Assembly: GCA_016706865.1 (NCBI GenBank)
Contig: JADJIS010000002.1
Coordinates: 1,426,001 to 1,490,000, forward strand
Source of the DNA: Bacteroidota bacterium
Lineage (GTDB): Bacteria; Bacteroidota; Bacteroidia; Chitinophagales; BACL12
DNA length: 64,000 bases
Direction: 5' to 3'
The position numbers were made by a program, and so were the translations under genes. Position 1 is the stretch's first letter. Each line of letters starts with the position of its first letter. Shown piece after piece: positions 51,458 through 60,581 of the stretch. Below the pieces are notes generated by a model, which was not told where the DNA came from, did no database searches, and worked only from the letters and a program-made list of their open reading frames with translations.

Positions 51458-52360
51458 TTAATTTATAAAAATCTTTTTTGTATACTTTTTTTCTGCGGAA
51501 ATTAGTTCAACAAAATAAATTCCTTTTGATTCAGTTAGTTCAATTTGTGAAAATTGATTAATTACCTCATCAAAAAAGATTTCTTTTCCCATTATGTCAA
51601 AAACTCGAATCTCAGTATCTTTTAATTGCTCATTCAATTTGATATAGATTATATTTCCAAAACTATACACCATTACATTCAAAGTATTTATCTCTCCGAC
51701 CACTACATTAGTATCTCCAATTCTATCTCCTGCTTTAATACTTGTTTCGCATTTCATTTCATAAGCATAATCATGAATAATTAATGTCTTGGCAGAATCC
51801 ACAGTTGAACAGCGTATCCATCCGTAATGACGGCATTCATCGCTTCCAATAAAACGGACACCTAAGTATGAGGAATCTATATTGGGAGACCAAAAACCAT
51901 TATCATAATGCCAAATCCAATCAGAGCTTAGGATATCATAAAAGCCGCTGCCCATTTTTTGATAACCCCAATATTGAAAATCAAGTCCATTATTAATGAG
52001 ACTTCCCGACTCAAATGCGAATGGGAAATAGCTCGTGCCTCCACCAGCGCCATTGGTGACTGATTCACCAGCAATTTCATTTTCAGGAGAGCCATAGGGT
52101 CCGCACCAAAGCGCATGCCTGAATTCATAGTCAGTAGAAAAAGTGCTTGTCCAGTAATAACTTAATTTAAAAAAAGCAAAATCAAAATCACCATCATTAT
52201 CCATATCTACCCCTGTAGTTTCATCATCAAATTGCAAGACAATATCCGGGTCGATGTCCGTATATATTGCCTGAGCGCTTAAATCAGAATGCATAAGCAA
52301 CAATACCCCAGCCATTCCGGAATATTGTTGCAACGAAAATTTCCTTTTTCTATTATTCAA
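51458..52360 (-). CDS. secreted T9SS-sorted protein
   Basis: A 300-residue protein with an N-terminus (NNRKRKFSLQQYSGMAGVLLLMHSDLSAQ) that looks like a signal peptide only if the TTG at 52360 is used. A stop lies two codons upstream and no earlier ATG exists. That TTG overlaps the stop of the upstream gene by 8 bp, suggesting translational coupling. The body starts YTDIDPDIVLQFDDE, with an acidic DMDNDGDFDFAF calcium-type loop, and has Trp/Tyr-rich strands. The T9SS type A tail is at the C-terminus (TEIRVFDIMGKEI, SKGIYFVELIS). Confidence 0.75.
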   Translation of the reverse strand: MNNRKRKFSLQQYSGMAGVLLLMHSDLSAQAIYTDIDPDIVLQFDDETTGVDMDNDGDFDFAFFKLSYYWTSTFSTDYEFRHALWCGPYGSPENEIAGESVTNGAGGGTSYFPFAFESGSLINNGLDFQYWGYQKMGSGFYDILSSDWIWHYDNGFWSPNIDSSYLGVRFIGSDECRHYGWIRCSTVDSAKTLIIHDYAYEMKCETSIKAGDRIGDTNVVVGEINTLNVMVYSFGNIIYIKLNEQLKDTEIRVFDIMGKEIFFDEVINQFSQIELTESKGIYFVELISAEKKYTKKIFIN

Positions 52361-52796
52361 TTTTTACAATTTTCTTATACACATAAAAAGTTTTCTCCCT
52401 ATTAGACCACATAAATTCATTGGAATTAATAATTGCTATTTCGGAGCTAAAGGAATATGGCCCAATTGTATTCCATGTTTCGCCTTTATCATATGTATAG
52501 AAAGCCCGAGTACCTGAAACATCACCAACAATAAAACCTGTGTCTCTATTTATAAAATCAAATTCATACACTATATCAGTTGGTTCACCTAATTGAGTTG
52601 TTTCCCAAGTATATCCACCATCTATTGTTTTGTAAATAAACTCATGACCAACAGTAAACCCAATTGTGTCATCTATAAAATATAAGTCTAAAAATGAACT
52701 ATTTGGCAAATCGGAAATTCGTACCCATTGTCCCGCCGCATATTTACTACAGATAAATGGGATAATGAAAATTATATAAATTGTAAGTTTCTTCAC
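52353..52796 (-). CDS. short YCF48/BNR-like secreted protein
   Basis: A 147-residue protein with a signal peptide (LTIYIIFIIPFICSKYAAGQ). Two BNR/YCF48-like repeats are visible: FIYKTIDGGYTWETT and FYTYDKGETWNTIG, with FIDDTIGFTVG and FINRDTGFIVG before each. Family members are normally 300 residues or more with six or seven blades and a sorting tail, so this one is short and may be a truncated remnant or a partial propeller. Its stop overlaps the next gene's TTG start. Confidence 0.65.
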   Translation of the reverse strand: MKKLTIYIIFIIPFICSKYAAGQWVRISDLPNSSFLDLYFIDDTIGFTVGHEFIYKTIDGGYTWETTQLGEPTDIVYEFDFINRDTGFIVGDVSGTRAFYTYDKGETWNTIGPYSFSSEIAIINSNEFMWSNREKTFYVYKKIVKIE

Positions 52797-52873
52797 GGTT
52801 AAAACTTTACTATTTTAATGGTTGTTTACATTAGAAGCATTAATAAATCAGACAAATAACATTCAAAAAATTA

Positions 52874-54835
52874 TTATTCCTTTACAAAATACAAACTTGC
52901 TTCACCATTCGATGTAATAATTTTCAACAAATAAATACCAGACGTAAATTTACTTACATCAATTTCTGTAAGCGCGGAAACAATATTATCCTTCCACAAA
53001 ATTTGTCCCGAAATGTTTATGATCTCAATTGTTGCTACATCATAATCTGCATATTCAACAAATAAAATATCCACAGTCGGATTCGGATAGACTTTGATCG
53101 AATTTAAAATATTTTCGTTTATAGATATTCCTTCATCTATTAATTGATTACAATCATCATCAATACCATTTGATATTTCTTCTGCTCCAGGATAAATATC
53201 AGGGTTTGTATCATTGCAATCGGTGGAATCTAAAACGTAGCCTGCAATAAATTCAAGGCAAGAATTTGTAAAAACAGAGCCATTACCATATCCATCAGAA
53301 TCAGCATCGATATACCAAGTTAAAAATAATGCATCTTCATCAAAAACACCATTGCAATTGTCATCTATACTATTACAAGGATCTACTAATATGGCAGGAT
53401 TTATTTCTGCATTTGCATCATCACAGTCAGTATTATTAAATACATAACCTAAAGTATCTATACAGCTATAAATGTAACCACCACTCGCACCGAAAGAATC
53501 CCCATCTGTATCGGGATAATAAGCCAAGAGGTTACAATTGACTTTAACTTTGAGACTCCATGCATCAGGTCCAGAAAATGGCCCCGGCTCGCCGTGATGT
53601 CCTGTTACATCACCGTCATCTGACAATGCATAGCCTGTTAATAAAATAGAAGAATCGGAAGCAAGTAGGGCGGCATTTGCAAAATCACTTTCATACCCGC
53701 CTAAACATCTTTGCCAGCGAATTATGCCAGAAGAATCTAAATTTATAATCCAATAATCACCATGACCCGGAAGGCCTTGATGACCATAAACATCTCCGTT
53801 ATTATCAGAACCCGCCCACCCGGCTATAGTTATTGAACCGTCTGAATGAGTTAAAAGTTCTTTACCAGTTTCTCCGTGGGTACCCCCTAAGGCTTTCTCC
53901 CAAATAAGATCACCAGTCGCATTCAGCATAATTGTCCAGGCATCATTAGAGCCATGAGCTTCTGTAATATCACCATCTGAGGATTCTGCTTCGCCAGTTA
54001 CCACTAATCTGTTCGGATTAATTTCTGCAACAGCAAATGCAATTTCATCTTCTGACCCACCATAATCTTTTTCCCACAATAAATTGCCTTCTGGATCAAT
54101 TTTTATAATCCAATAATTTGTGGCAAAGGCAATCTCAGTAGCACCTACTACCACATAGTTTGAATCAGCAATCTGAATTATTTTATAGCCTCTGTCATCA
54201 CTGTAACCACCATAACTGTTTGACCATTCTGTTTCTCCCTCTGAATTTAATTTTACAATAATCAGGTCTTTATATTCCGTGCTGCCGATATGATCTGAAA
54301 AAATCCCGTCATCAGAATTACTATATCCGGTAAAAATAAACCCTCCATCCGATACTTGAATTATTGATATTGCTTCCTCCCCTAAACTCCCACCAATAAC
54401 TTTATTCCAAAGCAAATCGCCATCAGAATTTAATTTAATGATCCAGCAATCATTATTTCCATAATTAATTCCGACATCCCCGTCTGAAGAAATTGTCCTT
54501 CCGCCTATCACATATCCTGAGTCAACTGTTTTTATAATTGAAAGACCTTCGTCATTACCAGATCCTCCATAACTTTTTTGCCAGATAATATTACCATCAA
54601 CATCAGTATGGACAACCCATACATCATGTTGACCTGCATTAAAAGTAACATCCCCATCTGAAGAAGCAGAGTATCCAAGAAAAACATACCCAGAATCCAC
54701 TGCCCCGCAAATTGCAAACCCTTCATCACTGTTGAAACCGCCAAAACTTTTTTCCCAAACAATATCTACTACTTGTGAATTACAAACAGTAATCTTGCAA
54801 AAAACAGCGAGAGAAATAAGTAATAACCGGTTCAT
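52874..54835 (-). CDS. propeller protein with metal-binding repeats and T9SS tail
   Basis: About 653 residues from ATG 54835 (GTG 54841 possible). After a signal peptide come seven repeats of 55-65 residues with W-x-K-x-(Y/F/I)GG, D-x-G-x-(V/I)-x-(G/T)G and DGD(V/I)-x-x-x-HG-x-x-D-W. These resemble the SGDKTE-type repeats of its neighbours but are more diverged. Two MopE-like metal-binding repeats follow (PDTDGDSFGA, DDNCNGVF; DADSDGYGN, DDDCNQLIDEG), then a T9SS type A tail (VYPNPTVDILFVEY, SGIYLLKI). Its last 100 codons are nearly identical in DNA to those of the next gene. Confidence 0.78.
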   Translation of the reverse strand: MNRLLLISLAVFCKITVCNSQVVDIVWEKSFGGFNSDEGFAICGAVDSGYVFLGYSASSDGDVTFNAGQHDVWVVHTDVDGNIIWQKSYGGSGNDEGLSIIKTVDSGYVIGGRTISSDGDVGINYGNNDCWIIKLNSDGDLLWNKVIGGSLGEEAISIIQVSDGGFIFTGYSNSDDGIFSDHIGSTEYKDLIIVKLNSEGETEWSNSYGGYSDDRGYKIIQIADSNYVVVGATEIAFATNYWIIKIDPEGNLLWEKDYGGSEDEIAFAVAEINPNRLVVTGEAESSDGDITEAHGSNDAWTIMLNATGDLIWEKALGGTHGETGKELLTHSDGSITIAGWAGSDNNGDVYGHQGLPGHGDYWIINLDSSGIIRWQRCLGGYESDFANAALLASDSSILLTGYALSDDGDVTGHHGEPGPFSGPDAWSLKVKVNCNLLAYYPDTDGDSFGASGGYIYSCIDTLGYVFNNTDCDDANAEINPAILVDPCNSIDDNCNGVFDEDALFLTWYIDADSDGYGNGSVFTNSCLEFIAGYVLDSTDCNDTNPDIYPGAEEISNGIDDDCNQLIDEGISINENILNSIKVYPNPTVDILFVEYADYDVATIEIINISGQILWKDNIVSALTEIDVSKFTSGIYLLKIITSNGEASLYFVKE

Positions 54836-54962
54836 AAACACTTAATAATCAAAGATACTAAATTTAGGAATTAATAGCGTTATGTACCGACACCTGATTC
54901 TAAATCGACGTGTTGAATAACCTTTATTGATGTGAGCCATTTAAGGCAGTCTTTATTATAAT

Positions 54963-57314
54963 TTATTCTTTCACAAATTTTCCAATTACATCTCCATCTG
55001 AGGTTTTAATTTTCAACAAATAAATACCAGACGTAAATTTACTTACATCAATTTCTGTAAGCGCGGAAACAATATTATCCTTCCACAAAATTTGTCCCGA
55101 AATGTTAATGATCTCCATTGTTGATACCTCATAACCTGTATATTCAACAAATAAAATTTCCTCCGTCGGATTCGGATAGACTTCGATCGAATTTAAAATA
55201 GTTTCGTTTATAGATATTCCTTCATCTATTAATTGATTACAATCATCATCAATACCATTTGATATTTCTTCTGCTCCAGGATAAATATCAGGGTTTGTAT
55301 CATCACAATCCGTATTATCCAAAACATATCCGTCAATTTCAAAAAAACAAGTGATAGAATCAATTAAGAGGTTTCCATAATTATCACCATCGGCATCTAT
55401 AAATAATGTTTGAGTGGGAAGCCCTTCATCTATTTCGGAGTTACAATTATCATCAATATTATTGCAGGTTTCATTTGATAATGGATTAATTAAACTATTA
55501 GCATCATTACAATCTAGATTATTTATTACATATCCAGTAGGCGGAAAAATGGTGCAGAAAAAATCTGAATTTAATTCATCTCCATAAAGATCACCATCCG
55601 TATCTGCATAATATAATATCGATTCATGAATTAAATCATCAGTATCATCACAATCTGTACTGTCAATTACATAACCTGTTGGCGGAATATCATTGCATAT
55701 TATAATCTCGATTAAAAGGTCACCAAATCCATCGGTATCTCCGTCATAGAAATAATTATAAAGGGGAAGCCCATCATCAATAATGAAATTGCAATTATCA
55801 TCAATTAAATTGCAAATTTCGATTGCAACCGGGTTTATGGCTGCATTTAAATCATTGCAATCTGTATTATTTGAAACATATCCAGTAGGTAAAAAACATG
55901 ACAATACATGGTCGAGATTATTTCCAAATCCATCTCCATCTGAATCAGCATAAAACATAGTAATGACACAATCTTCATCCGGCAATAGTTTAATTATCCA
56001 AAAATCGCTATTACCAATATTATCTTCACTTTTTGTAACAGACGTATTCGAACTGCTCCATCCACCAGTGATATAACCACCATCAGGTGTTTGTCGAATG
56101 GATAAAGGTCTATCGTAATCACTTCCACCGATCACTGATTGCCAAGTAATATTTCCAACACTATCCAATTTAACAATCCAATTATCATCAACACCTATAT
56201 TTGCATCAGTTTTATTTCCTGTTACGCCCGATAAAGAATAGCCAGTAACAATATATCCTTTATTAAATGTATATGTTGCAGCAGTAAAATAATCTTCAGA
56301 AGTCCCTCCTAAAATTTTTTGCCACTGAATCACACCCAAGTCATTTATTTTTACTATCCAATAATCATCCAAACCGTAAGAATCTTCAATTTTATCTACG
56401 GAACTTTCCGACTTAGAAACCCCACCAAGGATATAACTTCCATCATTACATAATTCTATATCGATTAAGACATCATCCCAATTACCACCGATCACTTCAT
56501 CCCATTCAATATTTCCACTAGCATCAATTTTAACTACCCAATAATCTGAAGTAGGAATTCCGTCTATTCGCAGAATACAATTTTCAGTTTTATCGACCGA
56601 CATATCAGACTTTGAATATCCAGCTAAAATGTATCCACCATCTAAAGTATTCTTTATACTATATAACCCATCATGACGGTTGCCACCAATAGTATTTTGC
56701 CAAGTAATATTTCCTAACGAATCAAGTTTTACCACCCAATAATCAGTCTCGCCCAAATTACCCTCTATTTTATCACCAGTAATTTCTGAGGATGAAGATC
56801 CAGCCAGAATATATCCTTCATCTTTAGTTTGAATAATATCATTTAAAATATCAGATGATGTTCCACCAATTGTATTTTGCCACATAATATTGCCAAGGCT
56901 GTCTAACTTTAGAATCCAGTAGTCGTAGCTTCCAATATTTGCTTCTGTTTTATCCCCTGATATTCCCGAATCTGAATAGCCACCAACGATAAATCCGCCA
57001 TCTGAGGTTTGTTTAATGCATGTCGGTTTATCTGTATTATCTCCACCAATAGTATTTTGCCATTCTATACTTCCCAAACTATCAAGTTTTACAATCCAAT
57101 AGTCCAACAATCCAATATTTGGTTCTGTTTTATCGGCAAAAATATTTGAACCGGAATAACCAGCTAAAATATAGCCACCATCAAAAGTGATATCAATACT
57201 ATAAAGGTCATCACTTCCACTGCCCCCAATTGTATTATCCCATTCAATTTCTGGAGCTTGAGAGAATGAAAATTTAGTAACAATTATTGCAGATATTAAA
57301 AATATATTTTTCAC
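54963..57314 (-). CDS. seven-repeat propeller protein with several metal-binding repeats and T9SS tail
   Basis: A 783-residue secreted protein. It starts with GTG (KNIFLISAIIVTKFSFSQ signal) that overlaps the TAG stop of the upstream gene by one base. Seven repeats of about 60 residues (W-x-N-TIGG, DGG-x-I-x-GGYS, DKTE-x-NIG, DYWIVKLDSLG) are followed by about five MopE-type repeats with DSDGDGFGN, DGDTDGFGD, DTDGDLYGD and DADGDNYGN, suited to bind calcium, and a T9SS type A tail (VYPNPTEEILFVEY). Likely a large surface protein. The tail and last metal repeat are shared almost exactly with the neighbouring gene. Confidence 0.8.
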   Translation of the reverse strand: MKNIFLISAIIVTKFSFSQAPEIEWDNTIGGSGSDDLYSIDITFDGGYILAGYSGSNIFADKTEPNIGLLDYWIVKLDSLGSIEWQNTIGGDNTDKPTCIKQTSDGGFIVGGYSDSGISGDKTEANIGSYDYWILKLDSLGNIMWQNTIGGTSSDILNDIIQTKDEGYILAGSSSSEITGDKIEGNLGETDYWVVKLDSLGNITWQNTIGGNRHDGLYSIKNTLDGGYILAGYSKSDMSVDKTENCILRIDGIPTSDYWVVKIDASGNIEWDEVIGGNWDDVLIDIELCNDGSYILGGVSKSESSVDKIEDSYGLDDYWIVKINDLGVIQWQKILGGTSEDYFTAATYTFNKGYIVTGYSLSGVTGNKTDANIGVDDNWIVKLDSVGNITWQSVIGGSDYDRPLSIRQTPDGGYITGGWSSSNTSVTKSEDNIGNSDFWIIKLLPDEDCVITMFYADSDGDGFGNNLDHVLSCFLPTGYVSNNTDCNDLNAAINPVAIEICNLIDDNCNFIIDDGLPLYNYFYDGDTDGFGDLLIEIIICNDIPPTGYVIDSTDCDDTDDLIHESILYYADTDGDLYGDELNSDFFCTIFPPTGYVINNLDCNDANSLINPLSNETCNNIDDNCNSEIDEGLPTQTLFIDADGDNYGNLLIDSITCFFEIDGYVLDNTDCDDTNPDIYPGAEEISNGIDDDCNQLIDEGISINETILNSIEVYPNPTEEILFVEYTGYEVSTMEIINISGQILWKDNIVSALTEIDVSKFTSGIYLLKIKTSDGDVIGKFVKE

Positions 57315-59185
57315 TATTCTTTTATTATTTTTTGAATATATTCACACCCATTATGATTCACTTTAATAATATAAATCCCAGATGCATTATTTCTAAAATC
57401 CAATTCTAAAATTCCATTTGATATATTTTGGTTTAAATTAAGGATTTGTATACCTGCAATATTTATTATGGTGATAATAGCAGATCCTTCTAAATTATTT
57501 TCGAAATCGATTAGTAGATTTCCGTTTGTTGGATTTGGATAGATATTAATTAAATCACTATTCAGTTCTCCTTCTTTCATCGGCAATGTCGTAAATGTTT
57601 CAATAGCTGAAAAATCACTTGATTCAACTCCACAATTACTTCTTACTTTCCACTCATAGGTGGTTGATGGCATTAATCCTGGCAGGTTTTTAAAATTAGA
57701 TGTTGCTGTTTTTTTTGTCCATGCTCCTGCCCCGGTTACACGATAAAAAACTTTATACGAATCAGCAGTTGGCACATTATTCCAATGAACTTTAGCAGTT
57801 GTTGAAGTAATATTATCTGTAAATAATGCTGAAGGAACTTCGCAAATTAAAATTGAATCACCTATTAATTTAACTACCCAATAATCCGTACTGCCCATTG
57901 AATTTTCCGTTTTGTCACCTGATATATTTGAAGACGAATATCCCCCTACAACAAATCCTCCATCAACGGTTTGTTCAAGCGTATGTGGCGATTGAATCAA
58001 ATCCCCTGCACTACCTCCAATTGCATTTTGCCAAATGATTGTTCCAGTGGAATTAAGTTTTAGGATCCAATAGTCATTCCCGCCAATTTTGGGATCAGCT
58101 TTATCTCCAGAGATTACCGAACGGGAATAACCACCAAGGATATAACCCCCATCAGTAGTTTGTTGAACTGAATATAAATAATCGGCATCTGAGCCACCAA
58201 TTCCATTTTGCCACTGAATGTTACCAAGGGAATTAATTTTAACTATCCAATAATCATAATTACCATTGGTTGCATCCGTTTTATCGGCTGAAATTCCCGA
58301 ATAAGACCATCCACCTAAAATATATCCCCCATCAGTTGTTTGTTCTGCAGAAAATAAATTGTCCTCAGAGCTTCCCCCAATTGTATTTTGCCATTCAATA
58401 ACACCGGAGGAATTTAATTTTACAACCCAATAATCTGTACCACCAAGTGAATTTTCAGTTTTATCTCCTGCTATTCCTGAATTAGTGTAACCTGCTAAAA
58501 TATATCCTCCATCTGAAGTCTGTTTTACTGAATTTAAATATTCATCTGAAAATGAACCAATATCATTTTGCCAAACAATTCCGCCTGTTGAATTAATTTT
58601 AATAACCCAATAATCAGAACTTCCAAAATTGTTCTCTGTTTTATCACCTGTAATATCAGATTTGGATTCACCTCCCAAAATATATCCCCCATCAGAAGTT
58701 TGTTGAATTGAGTGAAGTTTATCTTCCAAAGCGCCACCAATTGTATTTTGCCATATTATACTACCTGATGAGTTCAATTTTATTACCCAATAATCGAAAC
58801 TACCAACAGAATTTTCCGTTTTATCTCCTGAAATATTGGAGTTTGAATAACCTCCTAAAATGTATCCCCCATCTGATGTTTGCTGGACACATTCAAGATA
58901 ATCGTCCGAACTTCCACCAATTGTATTTTGCCATTCAATTAGGCCACTAGAATTGAGTTTTACAACCCAATAGTCCTGTGCCTGGTGACCTTCAGTTTTA
59001 TCTCCTGAAATGATCGATTTGGAAGTTCCGCCCAGGATATAACCACCATCAACGGTTTGGTGGACAGAGTAAAGCTCATCATCGGAGTTACCACCTATGG
59101 TGTTTTGCCATTGGATTGCTGGGGCTTGAGAGAAAACTGATGAAGTAACTATGATAACACAAAGTATAGAAAAGGCTTGTTTCAT
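57314..59185 (-). CDS. seven-repeat propeller protein with FN3 and T9SS tail
   Basis: A 623-residue protein and first gene of the minus-strand cluster. A signal peptide (SILCVIIVTSSVFSQ) precedes seven regular 60-residue repeats (QNTIGGSSDD, QQTSDGGYILGGYS, ISGDKTEN, DYWVVKLNSSG, IEWQ), predicted to form a seven-bladed propeller. A fibronectin III-like domain (KVHWNNVPTADSYKVFYRV) close to those in the sugar dehydrogenases follows, then the T9SS tail (IYPNPTNGNLLIDF, SGIYIIKVNHNG). No metal-binding repeats here. Probably surface attached. Confidence 0.82.
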   Translation of the reverse strand: MKQAFSILCVIIVTSSVFSQAPAIQWQNTIGGNSDDELYSVHQTVDGGYILGGTSKSIISGDKTEGHQAQDYWVVKLNSSGLIEWQNTIGGSSDDYLECVQQTSDGGYILGGYSNSNISGDKTENSVGSFDYWVIKLNSSGSIIWQNTIGGALEDKLHSIQQTSDGGYILGGESKSDITGDKTENNFGSSDYWVIKINSTGGIVWQNDIGSFSDEYLNSVKQTSDGGYILAGYTNSGIAGDKTENSLGGTDYWVVKLNSSGVIEWQNTIGGSSEDNLFSAEQTTDGGYILGGWSYSGISADKTDATNGNYDYWIVKINSLGNIQWQNGIGGSDADYLYSVQQTTDGGYILGGYSRSVISGDKADPKIGGNDYWILKLNSTGTIIWQNAIGGSAGDLIQSPHTLEQTVDGGFVVGGYSSSNISGDKTENSMGSTDYWVVKLIGDSILICEVPSALFTDNITSTTAKVHWNNVPTADSYKVFYRVTGAGAWTKKTATSNFKNLPGLMPSTTYEWKVRSNCGVESSDFSAIETFTTLPMKEGELNSDLINIYPNPTNGNLLIDFENNLEGSAIITIINIAGIQILNLNQNISNGILELDFRNNASGIYIIKVNHNGCEYIQKIIKE

Positions 59186-59382
59186 AGGCTGTTTTTAGGA
59201 AAGTAAAGATAACTAAAAATTTGAGAACCTAACTACCTGTAGGATAAGCCTTTATAGCCTAATTAATATTATATTTAATGGTATATTTACCTTTTTTCAT
59301 TGGGTGTATATGGTATTTTATGTATAGTAAAAATAGCAATACGTAAATAGGACAATTTGCCATAGAAAAATATATTTATTTT

Positions 59383-60561
59383 ATGAAAAATAATACATCC
59401 GCTGAATTAAATAAATTAAAACATCTTAGGATTTTGCAATTGAAGAAATTTAAATCTTTTGCTTCGAAAATTCTTAAAGAAAATAAAGAGTTTAAGAAAC
59501 GAAGGAAAGCGACATGGGAGAACAAAACAATTGAAAGTAATATTAATGCTATTGAAAACATTATTAAAGAAATTAATTTTGAATTAAAAAACGAACATGC
59601 ATTAGATCAATATTGCAAGGGGTTATCTGTTGACTTTTTAACTGACACTTTTTTTGGACCGGAATTTATGTTTAATGCACGAATATCAGCATTTGGGGTG
59701 CCAGGAAGTATTATTTATGATATTAATTGGCTCAAATATCTCTCTATTGGCGAAAGAAATAGTATTGCAACAGGCAAAAAAAGTCCAACAATATTAGCTG
59801 ATAATTGGAAATTACTTGTTGGACATCTTTTTAAAGATATTCTGGAACTGAAAAATTACGCTTCTTTTGAACATTACCCGAAACTAATACATGAAGCAAT
59901 TGACCTTGCAAAGAACGGTTATTTAATAGCCAGTAATTTATTTTTAATATCTATTACAGAAAGCATTATTAGAGCCTTTTCAAAGAAAATATTAATACTT
60001 CAAAATCCAAATATGACACTTGAACAGGTACATGACTATATTGATAATTTTCAATCTTTGGAAAATGTAATAATAAAACCCGATTGGAAAATTGATAAAG
60101 AAATTTCAATATTTGAAGCGGTTACGCTATATGGATTTGCACATGACACTCAAATCGAACTGGCAAGGGAAAAAGTGGCCAAGGCAACTTACGCTAAACA
60201 AAAATTGGAAATAGCAATTAATAAATTTTCTCAGCAATTAAATTCTTTCAGTGAACAAGGAAACGAACAAGATGACAATACAATAAGAGCAACTGTGAAG
60301 AATCACATGGATGATCTCAAAAAATTGTCGCCTGCGTTACTGAGCGATTCTGACAAACGTATAGGAATCAGTATTAAAACTGAATTGCAGTTTTTAATTC
60401 GCCGATTTAAAGAAGATCGGAATGATTTGATGCATGGTCAATTCGAAGGATTTAATGAAAAATGGAAAAATTATATATACTTATCAGCAATTGATAAAAT
60501 CAACGATATTATAATGGGATATGCAAAAATATATCCTAACTTTCAAAAAATTAAAATTTAA
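59383..60561 (+). CDS. uncharacterised protein with HEPN-like R-x4-H motif
   Basis: A 392-residue soluble helical protein. The basic N-terminus (LKHLRILQLKKFKSFASKIL) is coiled-coil prone. The middle contains FGPEFMFNARISAFGVPG and an ITESIIRAFSKK segment. Near the C-terminus FLIRRFKEDRNDLMHGQ carries R346-N-D-L-M-H351, the R-x4-H signature of HEPN ribonucleases, followed by a typical closing helix. No other known domain. It begins a plus-strand set with a membrane protein 20 bp downstream. A toxin- or defence-type RNase role is possible but rests on this motif only. Confidence 0.55.
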   Translation: MKNNTSAELNKLKHLRILQLKKFKSFASKILKENKEFKKRRKATWENKTIESNINAIENIIKEINFELKNEHALDQYCKGLSVDFLTDTFFGPEFMFNARISAFGVPGSIIYDINWLKYLSIGERNSIATGKKSPTILADNWKLLVGHLFKDILELKNYASFEHYPKLIHEAIDLAKNGYLIASNLFLISITESIIRAFSKKILILQNPNMTLEQVHDYIDNFQSLENVIIKPDWKIDKEISIFEAVTLYGFAHDTQIELAREKVAKATYAKQKLEIAINKFSQQLNSFSEQGNEQDDNTIRATVKNHMDDLKKLSPALLSDSDKRIGISIKTELQFLIRRFKEDRNDLMHGQFEGFNEKWKNYIYLSAIDKINDIIMGYAKIYPNFQKIKI

Positions 60562-60581
60562 AACACCCCACTTTTATAAAA

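Noticed and set aside
57314..59185. 180-bp DNA tandem repeats as a noncoding repeat array
   Set aside because: They are the codons of a 60-residue protein repeat in one intact frame with signal peptide and sorting tail.
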